Shown here piece by piece: positions 28,564 to 37,027 of a stretch of 64,000 nt of DNA. Under the pieces are notes generated by a model that saw nothing but the letters and a program-made list of their open reading frames with translations, made no database searches and was not told where the DNA came from. A program made the position numbers and the translations under genes. Origin of the DNA: Natrialba swarupiae (GTDB lineage: Archaea > Halobacteriota > Halobacteria > Halobacteriales > Natrialbaceae); NCBI RefSeq assembly GCF_008245225.1, contig NZ_VTAW01000021.1, positions 1-64,000 on the forward strand, in the 5' to 3' direction. How positions within the stretch are numbered: the stretch's first letter is position 1; each line of letters starts with the position of its first letter.

Positions 28564-29544
28564 TCAGGAGCGCAGTTCGCGCAGCTTCTCGCGTCCCGGC
28601 GCGATCAGTTCGTCGAGGTAGCTCGCGAGCGTTCCCTTCGCGTCGGCGGGGTGGAGTTCGCCGGACTCGAGATCCGCGGCGAGAGCCTCGTACTCCTCGT
28701 AGGTGAGGTCGCCGCCGTACTTCTCGGGACGCTCGACGATGATCTCGTCGAACCGTGGGAAGACGTGGTACTCGAACAGCTCGAGGACGGGGTTCTCGAG
28801 GTCGCCCTCGGGATCGCGTGTGGGTGGGCAGAACGCGGAGTTGACCTTCTCCGCTACGTCTTCGGTCGAGTCCTCCATCGAGATGGTGACGCCCTCGCTC
28901 GAGGACATCTTGCCTTCGCCGCTTTCGAGGTCGGCGACGATGGGGGTGTGAAGCGCCGGTCGTACGTCGTATCCGAGTTCCGGGAGTTCCTCGCGGGCGA
29001 GCATGTGGACCTTGCGCTGGTCTAAGCCCCCGACCGCGAGGTCGAGATCGAGGTACTCGATGTCCAGCGTCTGCATCAGCGGGTAGACGACGTGGCTCAC
29101 CTTCGCGGTCTCGCCGCCCGCGATTTCGGCCATCGCGCGCTGGGCGCGGTTGAGCGTCGTCGCGAGTTCCAGTTCGTGCAGATCGAGCGTGTACTCCTCG
29201 TCGAGTTGGAACTCGGAGCCGTAGACGAACTCCGTGTTCGATTCGTCGAGACCGTAGGCGACGAACTGGGCTTTCATCCGCTCGGCGGTGTCGCGGATCT
29301 CCTCGAACGTTCCCTTGCCGTTTAAGTAGGCGTGGACGTCCGCGAGTAACACGACGACCTCCATCCCCGCCTCCTGGAGATCGATGAGCTTGTTCGCGGT
29401 CAGCAGGTGGCCGAGGTGGAGCACGCCGGAGGGTTCGTAGCCGACGTAGACGCGTTTGCCCGCCGGATCGTCGGCGAGTTCGCGCACCTCCTCGTCGGTG
29501 ACGACCTCCTCGGCGTTTCGCGTGATCAGCTCGTAGGTATCCAT
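28564..29544 (-). CDS. tyrS: Tyrosine--tRNA ligase
   Basis: Class I synthetase. The HIGH-equivalent is HLGH in PSGVLHLGHLL (about 38-48) and the KMSKS-equivalent is KMSSS in GEGKMSSSEG (about 210). The 326-residue single-domain length matches archaeal/eukaryotic-type TyrRS. A CATAAATCC TATA-like sequence about 30 bases upstream of ATG 29544 (29571-29579) suggests a near-leaderless mRNA. It runs in the same direction as birA. Confidence 0.95.
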   Translation of the reverse strand: MDTYELITRNAEEVVTDEEVRELADDPAGKRVYVGYEPSGVLHLGHLLTANKLIDLQEAGMEVVVLLADVHAYLNGKGTFEEIRDTAERMKAQFVAYGLDESNTEFVYGSEFQLDEEYTLDLHELELATTLNRAQRAMAEIAGGETAKVSHVVYPLMQTLDIEYLDLDLAVGGLDQRKVHMLAREELPELGYDVRPALHTPIVADLESGEGKMSSSEGVTISMEDSTEDVAEKVNSAFCPPTRDPEGDLENPVLELFEYHVFPRFDEIIVERPEKYGGDLTYEEYEALAADLESGELHPADAKGTLASYLDELIAPGREKLRELRS

Positions 29545-29611
29545 CGGTACCCGAGTGGAATCAGCGGACGGATTTATGACTTTGTGAACTGTGCGACCGT
29601 CCCGATTGCCT

Positions 29612-29691
29612 CGTACGGATTGCTGTCCCGATGTACCGGTGGGACCGCAACCGTCCTGCGGTCGCAGTGGAACTGACAGCGGACCGTCTCA
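29612..29691. repeat. TGATACGG palindromic element upstream of tyrS
   Basis: Left arm 29612-29648 contains TACGGATTGCTGTCCCGATG and ends GGGACCGC; right arm 29658-29691 starts GCGGTCGC and in reverse complement reads TGAGACGGTCCGCTGTCAGT. The loop is 9 bases. The right-end TGA on the minus strand is the stop codon of the small glycine-rich gene at 29689-29871. Confidence 0.75.
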
Positions 29692-29871
29692 AAACGGCAG
29701 GCGGTCGCGAGCCGTTCCAGCGAGGTAGCCGGTCGCCGCGCCGACGCCGGCGCCGACCGCCCCCGTCGCCGGTCCGGCGACGCCGCCCACCTTGCCGCCA
29801 AGTTTCGCGCCCCTCGCTGCGCCCTCTGAGGGGTGTTCCGATCGCAGACACGGTGGCTCGAGTCGTGGCAT
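29689..29871 (-). CDS. Small glycine-zipper-like protein
   Basis: 60 residues with a Gly/Ala-rich core (GAKLGGKVGGVAGPATGAVG) in which glycines recur every three to four positions, as in glycine-zipper proteins that pack against membranes. Too short for a firm call. Its stop codon is the terminal TGA of the adjacent palindromic element, which parallels several well-supported genes here and modestly raises confidence. Confidence 0.45.
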   Translation of the reverse strand: MPRLEPPCLRSEHPSEGAARGAKLGGKVGGVAGPATGAVGAGVGAATGYLAGTARDRLPF

Positions 29872-29984
29872 CGTTCCCCGATTCGAACCTCGAGAAAATA
29901 ACCGTTTGGCTCGTGATGAGCGGTTCGTCTGAGACCGCCTCCATTCGTGAGAGAATCACCGTCGTCCCGGTCGCTGCGACGCCG

Positions 29985-30272
29985 TCACTCCATCGGATGC
30001 GAAATTACTGCGACCCCGTCCTGTCGAACGTGAACCCGGTATCCCTGGTACGTGAACTCGAGAGTGGCGTCGGCTTCGGAAGACGGCGGCGACGAGAGGA
30101 GATCGGTGACGAGATCGTCGGCGCAGCCGTAGACGGGCGATAACTCCGTCGGATCGACGCCTTCGAGCGTGGCGATCGTTTCGACGATCTGAGTCGCGGG
30201 TGCGTCTCGACTGTCGTCCAGAGTCTGTCGTGCGACGACGGATCCGTCTGTGGGATCGATTCCGTCACTCAT
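29985..30272 (-). CDS. HalOD1 output-domain protein
   Basis: 95 residues from ATG 30272. The segment IVETIATLEGVDPTELSPVY followed by a short sheet (LEFTYQGYRVHVRQDGVAVI) is the haloarchaeal output domain HalOD1, often found alone or fused to receiver domains. Its biochemical role is unknown. The longer frame to 30374 is Gly/Asn-rich and unconserved in appearance, so it is rejected. Confidence 0.82.
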   Translation of the reverse strand: MSDGIDPTDGSVVARQTLDDSRDAPATQIVETIATLEGVDPTELSPVYGCADDLVTDLLSSPPSSEADATLEFTYQGYRVHVRQDGVAVISHPME

Positions 30273-30403
30273 CGATAGAGCGGCGTACACGTTCCGGTTT
30301 CCTAACGGTTGCACCGGCTTCTGCAGGCCCGAGGTGACAATCCCTGATCCGTCCACTGCCTGCCCAACGTTCATCCGTCGAGATCCCGTATCGTGTTCGA
30401 CCG

Positions 30404-31057
30404 ATGGGGTACACCGAGGACGTCGTCAACGCCGTACGTCGGAGCTTCCTCCCGCAGGTTCACTACCTGCTCGAGGGGAGTTTCGACGGCTACGCGATCA
30501 GCCACACGACCGCCGAGGAGTACGCGCTCACCGCACACTGCTCGGAGGAGACGATCGAGGCGATCCTCGAGGAACTCGGCTTCTCGCGCAACCCGATCGC
30601 CTCACTGAAGGTTCGGATGGACGGCAACACCTCCGAGGGATCGTGGGTGTGGCGGCCGTCACCGCTTGCCTCCCACCAGCTTCACGTCGTCCTCCACGAT
30701 CTCGAGGACGCAACGGGGGTCGACGTCTACGCGCACTGGGAGTGTTCGTGGATCCGCCACCCCTACAAACACTACGTCGCCCGCGGTTACGACGCCGAGA
30801 AAGGCGTCGAACTGGCTCGACGGTGGCTCACGGCGTACGAGGGCGAGCACCTCGAGGGAACGGGAATCGACTACGAGGTCGACGACTCCCTCTCGAGGCG
30901 GGCGAGCGAGTACCTCTCGCTGTCGTACTACCGACTCGAGGAAGCGTTCGGCACCGTTCGCTCGAGGGTGCCGTTCGTCGACGGCGAGGGTGACCTCGAG
31001 ATCGACCGCGACGGCGAGCGAGACGCGGTGTCGCCGCGGATCGCAGACTGGGACTGA
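30404..31057 (+). CDS. Conserved haloarchaeal hypothetical protein
   Basis: 217 residues, start ATG 30404 (MGYTEDVVNAV). No transmembrane segment or signal; an even mixture of helices and strands, with several Trp and His residues (GSWVWRPSPLASHQLHVVLH, HWECSWIRHPYKHY). I do not recognise a named family. Well-formed codon usage and a typical acidic composition support a real gene. It converges with the Ntn-hydrolase gene. Confidence 0.72.
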   Translation: MGYTEDVVNAVRRSFLPQVHYLLEGSFDGYAISHTTAEEYALTAHCSEETIEAILEELGFSRNPIASLKVRMDGNTSEGSWVWRPSPLASHQLHVVLHDLEDATGVDVYAHWECSWIRHPYKHYVARGYDAEKGVELARRWLTAYEGEHLEGTGIDYEVDDSLSRRASEYLSLSYYRLEEAFGTVRSRVPFVDGEGDLEIDRDGERDAVSPRIADWD

Positions 31058-31094
31058 GGACGGTCAGTCCACGCCGGTGACAGTCGACGGCGCG

Positions 31095-32084
31095 TTAGTC
31101 AGCGGCCGCCTCGAGAAACGAGAACGGCTCCGAGGCAACTAACTGATCCGAGACGTCGCCGGCGTACGTGGTGGACTGGTCGGGACCGAGCTCGAGTTGC
31201 TGGGTGTCCGCGCCCGTCGAGAAGTCGATCTCCTCGAGTTCCACCCAGAACGCGTTGGGCATCAGCGCCGACTCGAAGTAGTAGACGAGGTCGTCGTGGT
31301 CCGCGACCGTCCGCCAGCGCGTCGAGGAGATGTGTGGCTCGTCGGGCGTACTGATCCCGTACGGAACCGAGACGTTCCGGACGACGCTGAAGACGCCGGC
31401 GGTCGCCGTCCGGCGATCCTCGGTTCGCGGAATCGCGTCGACGTAGAAACGGGCCCGTACGAACCGGTCGGCCGGCCGGTTCGTCCCGGGTAACATGACC
31501 GTCCCGCCGACCTCCGCCCAGTACTCGGCCAAGGCGAGTTGTTTCTCGAACGTCGGCGAGTTGGTCATCACCCGATACTCGCGGTCGTGGTGGATCACGA
31601 GTTCGCCGTCGACGTACTCGAGGACCGCGCTGTCGCCGCTTGCGTCCGACAGGGAGAGGTGAAGCGTCGCCAGGCGATCCTGGCCGGGCACGTGGTCGGT
31701 GACGACGACGAACTCCTCCTCGCGAATGTGTTCGACCGCCTCGGCCACGGTCGCGAAGTTGTCGAGGACGTACTGGGCCCACAGCGAGATCGACATCGCG
31801 GGTTCGTCGCCGTTCCAGTCGGGATACTCGGATTCGGAGAGCCACAGCAGGTTCGCGACCAGACCGGCCTCGTTCATCCCGTCGGTCGTGGCGACGTCGT
31901 AGGCGCTCGAGACGACGCTCCCGTACTCGGCCGTCCAGGAGACGGAGTTCGGCCCGGCCGCCCCGTCGCGTTCGATCCCGCGTGGCAACGCCCAGATGTT
32001 CGTCCCGATGTCTTCTTTCCAGTCCATCGACCGACCGGTGAGCACGCGGTCGCCGTCGCCAACGTAGACCAATCGCGTACACAT
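31095..32084 (-). CDS. Linear amide C-N hydrolase (choloylglycine hydrolase/penicillin V acylase family)
   Basis: An N-terminal nucleophile hydrolase. After Met removal Cys2 becomes the nucleophile; R18 and D21 in TGRSMDW sit at the same positions as in bile salt hydrolase, and NEAGLVANLLWL and TNSPTF supply the two Asn sites. 329 residues, no signal peptide, so it is cytoplasmic. The substrate is unlikely to be bile salts in a halophile; candidates are N-acyl amino acids or N-acyl homoserine lactones, but this is inference. Confidence 0.9.
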   Translation of the reverse strand: MCTRLVYVGDGDRVLTGRSMDWKEDIGTNIWALPRGIERDGAAGPNSVSWTAEYGSVVSSAYDVATTDGMNEAGLVANLLWLSESEYPDWNGDEPAMSISLWAQYVLDNFATVAEAVEHIREEEFVVVTDHVPGQDRLATLHLSLSDASGDSAVLEYVDGELVIHHDREYRVMTNSPTFEKQLALAEYWAEVGGTVMLPGTNRPADRFVRARFYVDAIPRTEDRRTATAGVFSVVRNVSVPYGISTPDEPHISSTRWRTVADHDDLVYYFESALMPNAFWVELEEIDFSTGADTQQLELGPDQSTTYAGDVSDQLVASEPFSFLEAAAD

Positions 32085-32236
32085 CAGTCGTCGGCCTCCT
32101 CGAGTGCGGCTGTCGTTCTCGAGCGTGTGACCACTCGGAGCATATCCACTGTTCGGACACCGATCGACGTGATAAACGTTTCACACGAACGGCGAGAGAT
32201 TCCTCGCGACGAGTGACGTCCCCGACGGACGAACGC

Positions 32237-33013
32237 TCACAGCCCGTTTCGAATCCGTTCTTCGGCCGCCTCGAGCGCCCGTTCCCGTTCGAACGCCTCG
32301 ACGATTTCCTCGAGTTCCGCCTCGCTGGCGTCCGCCAGATCCCGCGCGTGGTCGGTCATGTTCGGCACCGCGCGGATGATGTTGTCGACGACCGGGACGT
32401 CGGCGACCTGGGGCGACCGTGAGAGGGGGTTGAGGTCGATCACGATCTCGGTCTTGCCCATCTCCTCTAACGCTTCGGCGCGGTCGCCGTCCTCGAGCGG
32501 GACGACCACGACGTCCGCGTCGTAGATGCCGTCGGCGTCGACCTTCGCGCGCTGGTGGTCGAGTCGCGGAATGCGGGCGTCCGCCTCGAGACCCTTTACG
32601 TCCTCGGCGCCGTGCTCGCGCAGGTGGGAAGCGATGGCCTCGATGCGCTCGGGGGTGCGGTTGAAGAGGTTGACCTCGAGGTCGGCCCCCGTGGCGTCGG
32701 CGAGGTCGACCATCTCGCTGGGAACGAGCGCAGCGACGTTGCCGTTGATCGAGAGGACGGGTTGGTCTGCGAGCAACAAGTGGGCGGCGGCGACGCGTTC
32801 GGCCTCGTCGGCGCTCGGAATCGTCTCCTCGCCGAGCAGGTAGTCGAAGGCACTACCCCGGCCTTCGGCGTGCATCCCCTGGAGGTGGGTGATCCCCTTC
32901 TCGACGCCATTCTCGATCCGGTGGCGGGTGAGCAGGTCCTGGTATCTGGGGTGGTCCTCCGGAATCTCCTCTTCGTGTTCGACCTCGGCGGAGACGGTGT
33001 CGTAGTCGCTCAC
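32237..33013 (-). CDS. 4-phosphopantoate--beta-alanine ligase
   Basis: Archaeal phosphopantothenate synthetase (the former DUF137 family), joining 4-phosphopantoate and beta-alanine in CoA synthesis. Distinctive segments are IPEDHPRYQDLLTRHRIENG, GMHAEGRGSAFDYLLGEET and LSINGNVAALVP. 258 residues. Its partner enzyme, pantoate kinase, lies 3.1 kb upstream on the same strand with one large gene in between, so the pathway pair is clustered but interrupted. Confidence 0.93.
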   Translation of the reverse strand: MSDYDTVSAEVEHEEEIPEDHPRYQDLLTRHRIENGVEKGITHLQGMHAEGRGSAFDYLLGEETIPSADEAERVAAAHLLLADQPVLSINGNVAALVPSEMVDLADATGADLEVNLFNRTPERIEAIASHLREHGAEDVKGLEADARIPRLDHQRAKVDADGIYDADVVVVPLEDGDRAEALEEMGKTEIVIDLNPLSRSPQVADVPVVDNIIRAVPNMTDHARDLADASEAELEEIVEAFERERALEAAEERIRNGL

Positions 33014-33058
33014 GAGAGACGACTGGCGGGCGGCGATAAAAAGCAGACCGATCCGTTC

Positions 33059-33146
33059 TGATACGGTTTACTGTAATCGTTATCGCCACATCCGAAGACC
33101 GGTACCGGGTGCGGCGGCAAACGGTTACAGCAGTCCGTCCGAATCA
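33059..33146. repeat. TGATACGG palindromic element between the CoA gene and the DUF1508 gene
   Basis: The left end starts TGATACGGTTTACTGTAATC; the right end in reverse complement starts TGATTCGGACGGACTGCTGT. The arms are less regular and the centre longer than in the 42 kb copy. The right-end TGA on the minus strand is the stop codon of the 967-residue repeat protein; the left end lies 45 bases before the start of the ligase gene. Confidence 0.65.
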
Positions 33147-36047
33147 GTCGGTAAACGTGATCCAGCCGTCCGGTGCCTGCGCTTTCACGCTGTTCATCGC
33201 CTCGCGGGCGTCGGTCCGGTTCTCGTAGACCTGGCTGCTCTCGGCCATCGTCGTCCCGTGTTCGTCGATCAGATGCCAGAGCCAGCCGTCGTCGTCCTCG
33301 GCCGCGTGCAGCTCGAAGGAGACGCTGTCGATCTCGAGGATACTCGCGGCCTCGATCAGGCCGCGAACGTCGCCGACCGCTTCGCGGGCCGCCTCGGGCG
33401 TCGCGTACGTCTCGGAGCCACTCGCAACCGATCGGCCGTTCTCGTCGATGAGCCGCCAGTGCCAGCGGTCGTCCTCGCCGGCGACGAGTTCGAACGAGGC
33501 GACGTCGAAGTCGACCCGTCCGGCCCGCGGGGCCAGCTGTCGGACCGTCTCGACCTGCGATGTCAGGTCGGCCTTACTTGCGACGGGTTCGGCGGCCCGG
33601 CCGATCGCCTCGCGCTCGCGGTCGACGAGCGTCCACGTCCAGTCGTCGGCGCTCTCGAGTCTGATCACCGCGTCCTCGATCGTGAACACCGGCGCGTCCT
33701 CGGCGTGGTCCGTGATCGTCGTGACCGCCTCCCGCGTGGCCTCGCGGTCTGCGTACGAGTCACTCGAGTCGGCGATCGTCTCGCGGTCGCGATCGAGCAG
33801 TCGGAACCGCCACTCGTCGGTGCCGTACAGCTGGGCGGTGACCTCGCCGATCATGTACTGCTTCGCCGATGCGGCGGCCTCGCGGACGTCGCCCAACTGG
33901 TCGGCGAGGTCGTCGCGAGTCGGATACGCCTCGGCGTCGACGGCGATGATCTCGCCGTCGGGCAGGACGAATCGCCAGTGCCAATCCTCGTCGACGTACG
34001 GCTGGAAGATCGGCGCGTCCATCGTCCTGACCGCCGAGTCGAGATGCTCGAGTAGCCGATCCATCGCGGCACGGGCCGCCTCGCGGGTCGGGTGGGTCGC
34101 CGGATCCTCAGCGACGAGCTTTCCGGCCTCGTCGATAAGTCGCCACCCCCACTCGTCGTTGTCGTCGACGAACAGTTCGAAGGCGGCGGTCTCGATCTCG
34201 AGCAGTTCGGCCTCCGGCGCCTGCTCTTTGAGCGTCATCATCGCCTGTGAGGCCTCGGTTCGGGTGGTGTGTTCGGTGCCGCTGTCGGCGAGAACCGTCC
34301 CGTCCTCGTCGATGAGCCGCCAGCGCCACTCGCCGGAGTCGGCTTCGTACACCTGAAACGCCGCGTTCTCGAACTCGATGAGATCGGCCTCGCTCGCCTG
34401 CTGGCGGACGCGCTCGATCGCCGTCGCGGCCGTCTCGGGATCCGTGTGCGGTTCGTTGCTCGCGGCGACGACCTCCCGATCGTCGGTGACGAGCCGCCAG
34501 TTCCACTCCGGTTTCTCCTCGTCGTCGCCCTCCTCGACGACCACGCCGCCGTCCGCGGTCGCTTCCTTCCCGTCCGTCGTCGCCGGGAGATCGTCGGTCT
34601 CGTCGTAGGTCAACTCCTGACCGCCGTCGGCAGGATAGACCTCGTACTCCGCGTCCTCGATCTGGACGACATCCGCAACGTATGCCCCGTCGGTGAACTG
34701 TTCGGTTCGCCGCTTCGCCTCGGTGTACTCCTCGAGTGCATCGGGGTTCCGGGCGACGACGCGTTCGGTCTCGTCGACGAGCCTGAACTGCCACTGTTCG
34801 CCCGTCTGGTACAGTTCGTGTTTCGGCTCGCCCGCGACGGTGATCGAGGCCGAACCAAACTCCGGCAGAAGCGCCTCGACGGCCGCCTCCGCGTCGCGTC
34901 GGGCGTCGAACTCCTTGGAGGCGGTTGCGAGTACGTCGTCCTCGCTGTCGACGAGCCGCCAACTCCACGTGTCGTTTCGTTCGTAGAGTTCGGCTCCGAC
35001 GCCGTCGACGTCGAGAACGCGGGCGCGTTCGAACCGCTGTGCGAACGTCCGGGCGGCGTCCTCGGCGCGTTCCTGGCTTCGGTGGCCCGTCTCACCCGTC
35101 GCGAGCGGCGTCCGCTCGTCGTCGATGAGCCGCCAGTACCACCGGTCACGTTCCTCGACGTAGGTGAACGCCGCACCCTCGATTTCGATGACGTCCGCGT
35201 CTGGTCCGCGATCTTTGAGGAAGCTCACCGACTCCTCGGCGTCGTCGCGCTGATCGAACTCGCGTGAACAGGTGCCGACGACGCTCCCGTCCTCGCGGGC
35301 GAGCGTCCACTGCCAGGTGCCGTCGCGATCCTCGTAGAGGCGAAACGCCGAGGTCGTAAGCTCCATCAGCCCCGCGGAGCTGATCTGGGACTTGACGCGT
35401 TCGATCCCCTCGGTTGCCTCCGGGCGGGTGACGGCGCTCTCGACGCTCCCCGCGAGCGCCTCGAGGTGGAGGACGTGCCACCTCCAGTCGCCCTCCTCGT
35501 CTCGGAAGACGGCGAACTGGGCACCCTCGAGGGTGTCACCCGTCAGAATCGGCGGATCTTCGGTCTGTCCTTCCTCCTCGACGAACATCCCCCGCTGACC
35601 GGTGACGACGGGGACGAGAAGGGCAACGCCGCCGAGCGTTCCGACGCCGATGGACGTGATCACGATCCCTTCGACGGTCAGATCCATGCCGTGTCCGCGC
35701 CAGTGATACGGATACGCCGCCGCGGAGAACACGACCCCGGCGAGAGCGATTACCAGGCCGACCACGCTCGCCTGGATGGCTCGCTTGCGGACCGGTAACA
35801 TGAGTACGAGCCCGAACAACCCGATGGAGCCACCGGTTCCGGCGATAACTGTCGATATTCTGATTAGGTAGTACGAACCGGTGTCGCCTGCGTAACTGAC
35901 GACGAAGACGAGGACGCCTGCGGCGGCAACCAAGTAGCCGAGAATGAACAGCCAGTAGCCGTAGACGTCCGAACTCGAGTCCGGTTCGCCGACGTAGTGT
36001 TCGTAGAGTCGAAACAGGTTCTGGTGTATTTTCAGTCGAGATGTCAT
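33144..36047 (-). CDS. Membrane protein with 13 tandem DUF1508 (YegP-like) repeats
   Basis: 967 residues. The N-terminal 155 contain four hydrophobic segments (about 29-51, 60-83, 90-110, 122-148). From about 175 to the end run 13 repeats of about 55-60 residues, each with a core like W-x-W-x-L-x-D-x-x-x-x-x-x-A, then a Tyr/His-rich turn, a helix and a closing hydrophobic strand. This is the DUF1508/YegP pattern, normally present as one or two copies. Repeat 6 carries an acidic insert of about 40 residues. The C-terminal repeats should be on one face of the membrane; side and partners are unknown. It sits between the two archaeal CoA genes on the same strand. The stop codon lies in a palindromic element. 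Confidence 0.88.
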   Translation of the reverse strand: MTSRLKIHQNLFRLYEHYVGEPDSSSDVYGYWLFILGYLVAAAGVLVFVVSYAGDTGSYYLIRISTVIAGTGGSIGLFGLVLMLPVRKRAIQASVVGLVIALAGVVFSAAAYPYHWRGHGMDLTVEGIVITSIGVGTLGGVALLVPVVTGQRGMFVEEEGQTEDPPILTGDTLEGAQFAVFRDEEGDWRWHVLHLEALAGSVESAVTRPEATEGIERVKSQISSAGLMELTTSAFRLYEDRDGTWQWTLAREDGSVVGTCSREFDQRDDAEESVSFLKDRGPDADVIEIEGAAFTYVEERDRWYWRLIDDERTPLATGETGHRSQERAEDAARTFAQRFERARVLDVDGVGAELYERNDTWSWRLVDSEDDVLATASKEFDARRDAEAAVEALLPEFGSASITVAGEPKHELYQTGEQWQFRLVDETERVVARNPDALEEYTEAKRRTEQFTDGAYVADVVQIEDAEYEVYPADGGQELTYDETDDLPATTDGKEATADGGVVVEEGDDEEKPEWNWRLVTDDREVVAASNEPHTDPETAATAIERVRQQASEADLIEFENAAFQVYEADSGEWRWRLIDEDGTVLADSGTEHTTRTEASQAMMTLKEQAPEAELLEIETAAFELFVDDNDEWGWRLIDEAGKLVAEDPATHPTREAARAAMDRLLEHLDSAVRTMDAPIFQPYVDEDWHWRFVLPDGEIIAVDAEAYPTRDDLADQLGDVREAAASAKQYMIGEVTAQLYGTDEWRFRLLDRDRETIADSSDSYADREATREAVTTITDHAEDAPVFTIEDAVIRLESADDWTWTLVDREREAIGRAAEPVASKADLTSQVETVRQLAPRAGRVDFDVASFELVAGEDDRWHWRLIDENGRSVASGSETYATPEAAREAVGDVRGLIEAASILEIDSVSFELHAAEDDDGWLWHLIDEHGTTMAESSQVYENRTDAREAMNSVKAQAPDGWITFTD

Positions 36048-36125
36048 CGCAAACTTAAGGCATAACTAGAACGTTAGTTAATAAGTTTATGGCCACGTGT
36101 TGGCCGAGAATCACCTCACGAATCG
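36048..36125. promoter_or_regulatory. Promoter region of the DUF1508-repeat gene with small hairpin
   Basis: An AT-rich segment (36054-36090) holds TATA-like sequence TTATTAA on the minus strand. GGCCA/TGGCC at 36091-36105 forms a 5-base stem around CGTGT. This follows the pantoate kinase stop closely and could be a weak terminator or an operator. Confidence 0.4.
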
Positions 36126-36962
36126 TCACTTCAACATCGCACCGGCCGGGTGAGTCGCACAGACGTTCGGATCGTATCCTGCGTCGGAGAGCCCCGTTCC
36201 GAGCGCGAAGACCGTGTTCCCCAGCATCGCCATCGACGCCTGTCCGTTCGCGTCGGTGACGTCGCCGATCGTTCGTGCGACCTGTTCGGTCAGTAACTCG
36301 GTTTCGCGAGCGAACGCCCGCGAGGCGTACATAAACGAGAGGAGCGTCGGCTCCTCGACCAGCTTCGATAGTGCCTCCGTCCCGACCTGCGTGAGCCGTT
36401 CGGTGTCGTCAGCGAGCACCTCCGGCGTCGAGAGTTCGCCGAACGAGACGTACTCGACGCGCGCTCGAGCGGGTATTGCGTCGAGCTTGTTCACCTGCGG
36501 GCTCCCCGGCTCGAGACGGATCGGCACGCCGCCGCGGGCCTGTGCGACGACGTCACCTAGTCCAGTGCCGGCCCGCACCTCTGCGCCGTGGGCGACCGTC
36601 ACCAGTTCGTTGAACGAGAGCTTGCAGGTAAACACTCGATTCGCCGCGAGGGCCGTCCCCAGTGCCGTCGCGCCCGAGACACCGAACCCGGCCCCGAGCG
36701 GGAGTTCGGAGCGCGCCTCGACGCGGGCAGAAACCCCAATCGTCTCGAGAACGGTCGACACCGGTTCGATCTCGGTCTCCTCACCGTCGAGGACGATGGT
36801 CGATGACGCCTCTTCCGGAACGCGCTCGACCGTCACCTCGATGCCGTCGGTGAGCGTCACCCCGGCTCCTCGAGAGCCAGCTTTCGTCGGATCCTCGTCC
36901 GGATGTGCGCTGAAAAAACCCGTGATGTGCCCGGGAACGAACGCCGTCGCCTCCTCACCCAT
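36126..36962 (-). CDS. Pantoate kinase (GHMP kinase family)
   Basis: ATP-dependent phosphorylation of pantoate, the first of the two archaeal-specific steps to 4'-phosphopantothenate. The N-terminus AFVPGHITGFFSAHPDEDP and the GHMP phosphate loop PLGAGFGVSGA (88-98) are diagnostic. The frame extends to 37097, but a TATATAAT box at 36985-36992 lies about 27 bases before ATG 36962, indicating a leaderless start there and 278 residues. The second enzyme is at 32237-33013. Confidence 0.92.
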   Translation of the reverse strand: MGEEATAFVPGHITGFFSAHPDEDPTKAGSRGAGVTLTDGIEVTVERVPEEASSTIVLDGEETEIEPVSTVLETIGVSARVEARSELPLGAGFGVSGATALGTALAANRVFTCKLSFNELVTVAHGAEVRAGTGLGDVVAQARGGVPIRLEPGSPQVNKLDAIPARARVEYVSFGELSTPEVLADDTERLTQVGTEALSKLVEEPTLLSFMYASRAFARETELLTEQVARTIGDVTDANGQASMAMLGNTVFALGTGLSDAGYDPNVCATHPAGAMLK

Positions 36963-36984
36963 TGGCGTTCCTTGCGACTCGCCC

Positions 36985-36992
36985 ATTATATA
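36985..36992 (-). promoter_or_regulatory. TATA box of pantoate kinase gene
   Basis: TATATAAT on the minus strand, about 27 bases before ATG 36962. It excludes the in-frame ATG at 36986, which overlaps the box. Confidence 0.6.
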
Positions 36993-37027
36993 CTGTTCGC
37001 TCAGTACTCGACACCGCGCCAGTGCGA

